Below, in pieces: positions 63,024-64,000 of a stretch of 64,000 bases of DNA. The first letter of the stretch is position 1, and each line of letters begins with the position of its first letter. The notes beneath the pieces were generated by a model. That model was not told where the DNA came from. It searched no databases and saw only the letters and a program-made list of their open reading frames with translations. The position numbers and the translations under genes were made by a program. The DNA is from Providencia huaxiensis (lineage in GTDB: Bacteria; Pseudomonadota; Gammaproteobacteria; Enterobacterales; Enterobacteriaceae), in contig NZ_CP031123.2 in assembly GCF_002843235.3 (NCBI RefSeq), forward strand, positions 2,666,001 through 2,730,000. Direction: 5' to 3'.

Positions 63024-63371
63024 ATGCGCAAATTTATATTGATGTCATGCTTAATGACTCTGTTAGGGATAACCAATTCTGCCAGAGCTCTTTCTACCAA
63101 CGAAGCTGAAGATCTTGCTGATCTTACGGCCGTTTTTATTTATCTAAAATATGATTGTGGGTATTCACAAATCCCTGATAGAGAAATTGAACGTGCTATC
63201 GTTTACTTTGCTAAAAGCAACAAATGGGATCTTAGTAACTATAATGCGGAAAAAATGACCGCTCTTAACAAAGAAAGTTATAGTGACCTAAAAGGAATAC
63301 CACTTACCACCGAGTTTAAATGTCAGTCCCTTGCTCGCGATTCGCTAGGCCTTTTTGCTTACGTAAAATAA
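63024..63371 (+). CDS. yacC: YacC-family pilotin-like periplasmic protein
   Basis: The protein is 115 residues, as is E. coli YacC, which belongs to the PulS/OutS pilotin-like family; its function is unknown. A signal peptide ends near SARA (residue 22). The mature part shows EAEDLADLTAVFIYLK, Cys45 and Cys100 (probably a disulfide), KWDLSNYN and the C-terminal LARDSLGLFAYVK. No type II secretion genes are near. It is divergent from cueO. Confidence 0.9.
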   Translation: MRKFILMSCLMTLLGITNSARALSTNEAEDLADLTAVFIYLKYDCGYSQIPDREIERAIVYFAKSNKWDLSNYNAEKMTALNKESYSDLKGIPLTTEFKCQSLARDSLGLFAYVK

Positions 63372-63390
63372 GCGGAGGATAAAGCCCATC

Positions 63391-63429
63391 AAGAAAACAT
63401 GCCCAAATATAGTCTGCATGTTTTCTTTC
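63391..63429. terminator. Terminator between yacC and the AbrB-family gene
   Basis: AAGAAAACATGC and GCATGTTTTCTT form a 12-bp stem, followed on the plus strand by TCTTT. It could serve both converging genes. Confidence 0.75.
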
Positions 63430-63430
63430 T

Positions 63431-64000
63431 TTACTCTAAATTATTATTCCTTTTTTGCCTTCGTTCTTGCCAAAACAGGGCTATCGATGGAATACTTTGA
63501 ATAATCACCATTCTGATAATATGATTTGACATCACAAAGCCCGCATCTAAATTCATGGTAATTGCTGCGAATGTCATTGCTTCCATACTCCCCGGCGCCC
63601 AAGCTAATAATAATACTGAAATATCATAGCCTGTCATCCAAGATGCAAATACCGTGATAAGAAAAGTCAGCACGATATTTACCACCACAACTTGGGCTGA
63701 AGAGTATATATTTTTAATCAACGATGAAAGTGGAAAAACAATGAAATGGTTACCAATATTCATCCCGATCAATACCATACTGAGTTCAGTCAACATCAGT
63801 GGGAAATTCAATGGGATATCAACCCAACCTTGAATGAGTGTTGCCGCTGCTAATGACGTTAACATAAAAGGCGCAGGGACTCTTAAACGCTGTAAAATTA
63901 TCCCTGAAATAACACCAACAACAATAATAAGTAGTAGCCATCCCGTTGAAACTAATGTGAGTTCTGGAAATTCGATTATCGGTTGCGGATCACCATCACT
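63431..64000 (-). CDS. AbrB-family membrane protein, 3' part
   Basis: The frame is open from the right edge, so the start is outside the window; 189 residues are visible, and the first in-frame Met (63865) is internal. It is hydrophobic with several membrane segments. The segments MLTELSMVLIGMNIG, LLLAWAPGSMEAMTFAAITM and the final helix before a charged tail fit the duplicated membrane domain of the AbrB family (once annotated as ammonia monooxygenase). In E. coli AbrB was described as affecting aidB expression, but these proteins look like transporters. The function is not established. Confidence 0.8.
   Translation of the reverse strand, partial: SDGDPQPIIEFPELTLVSTGWLLLIIVVGVISGIILQRLRVPAPFMLTSLAAATLIQGWVDIPLNFPLMLTELSMVLIGMNIGNHFIVFPLSSLIKNIYSSAQVVVVNIVLTFLITVFASWMTGYDISVLLLAWAPGSMEAMTFAAITMNLDAGFVMSNHIIRMVIIQSIPSIALFWQERRQKRNNNLE

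Overview
The window is a chromosomal segment of an enterobacterium. Gene content, protein similarity to Escherichia coli K-12 homologues recalled from memory, low G+C by eye and gene order suggest the Morganellaceae, most likely Providencia or a close relative; the genus is an inference. Almost every gene is a housekeeping gene with a recognisable E. coli counterpart.

Layout: (1) 1-1101, 3' part of the ethanolamine permease gene eutH and terminators. (2) 1141-21670, a block like E. coli gsk-acrB: gsk, a wzz/fepE-type chain-length regulator, hemH, adk, htpG, recR, ybaB, dnaX, apt, priC, rsmS, mscK, ychN, acrR and acrAB. (3) 21671-30997, an AT-rich accessory stretch: a small secreted protein made only of a two-partner-secretion (TPS) domain, a DASS/SLC13 dicarboxylate transporter, and a 1973-residue toxin-like protein with a YopT-type (C58) cysteine-protease triad and a TcdA/TcdB-type pore/translocation domain. 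(4) 31025-39533, eno, pyrG, mazG, relA, rlmD. (5) 39709-64000, a block like the 3-4 minute region of E. coli: dgt, mtnN, btuF, erpA, hemL, mrcB, hrpB, sfsA, dksA, pcnB, folK, panBCD, yadGH, can, hpt, cueO, yacC and part of an AbrB-family membrane protein.

Thirteen ERIC (IRU) elements of about 122-130 bp lie at six intergenic loci. All have the same orientation, five of the six loci hold tandem copies, and the right end of the last copy always meets a coding sequence: the stop codons of recR, mazG, relA, erpA and mrcB, and the start codon of panD. Arms and terminal repeats differ between loci but stay complementary within each element, so the hairpin fold appears to be maintained. Between hemL and mrcB four ERICs form a tandem array of about 200-bp units.

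Regulatory signals that can be read directly include a sigma-32-like promoter for htpG, an AcrR-type operator between acrR and acrA, a CueR/MerR-type promoter with a 19-bp spacer for cueO, a programmed -1 frameshift site in dnaX, an ATT start codon for pcnB, and many intrinsic terminators. Functional groupings are nucleotide metabolism (gsk, adk, apt, hpt, pyrG, dgt, mazG, mtnN), haem and Fe-S synthesis (hemH, hemL, erpA), pantothenate synthesis (panBCD), the stringent response (relA, dksA), replication and repair (dnaX, recR, priC), cell wall (mrcB) and efflux or copper defence (acrAB, cueO).
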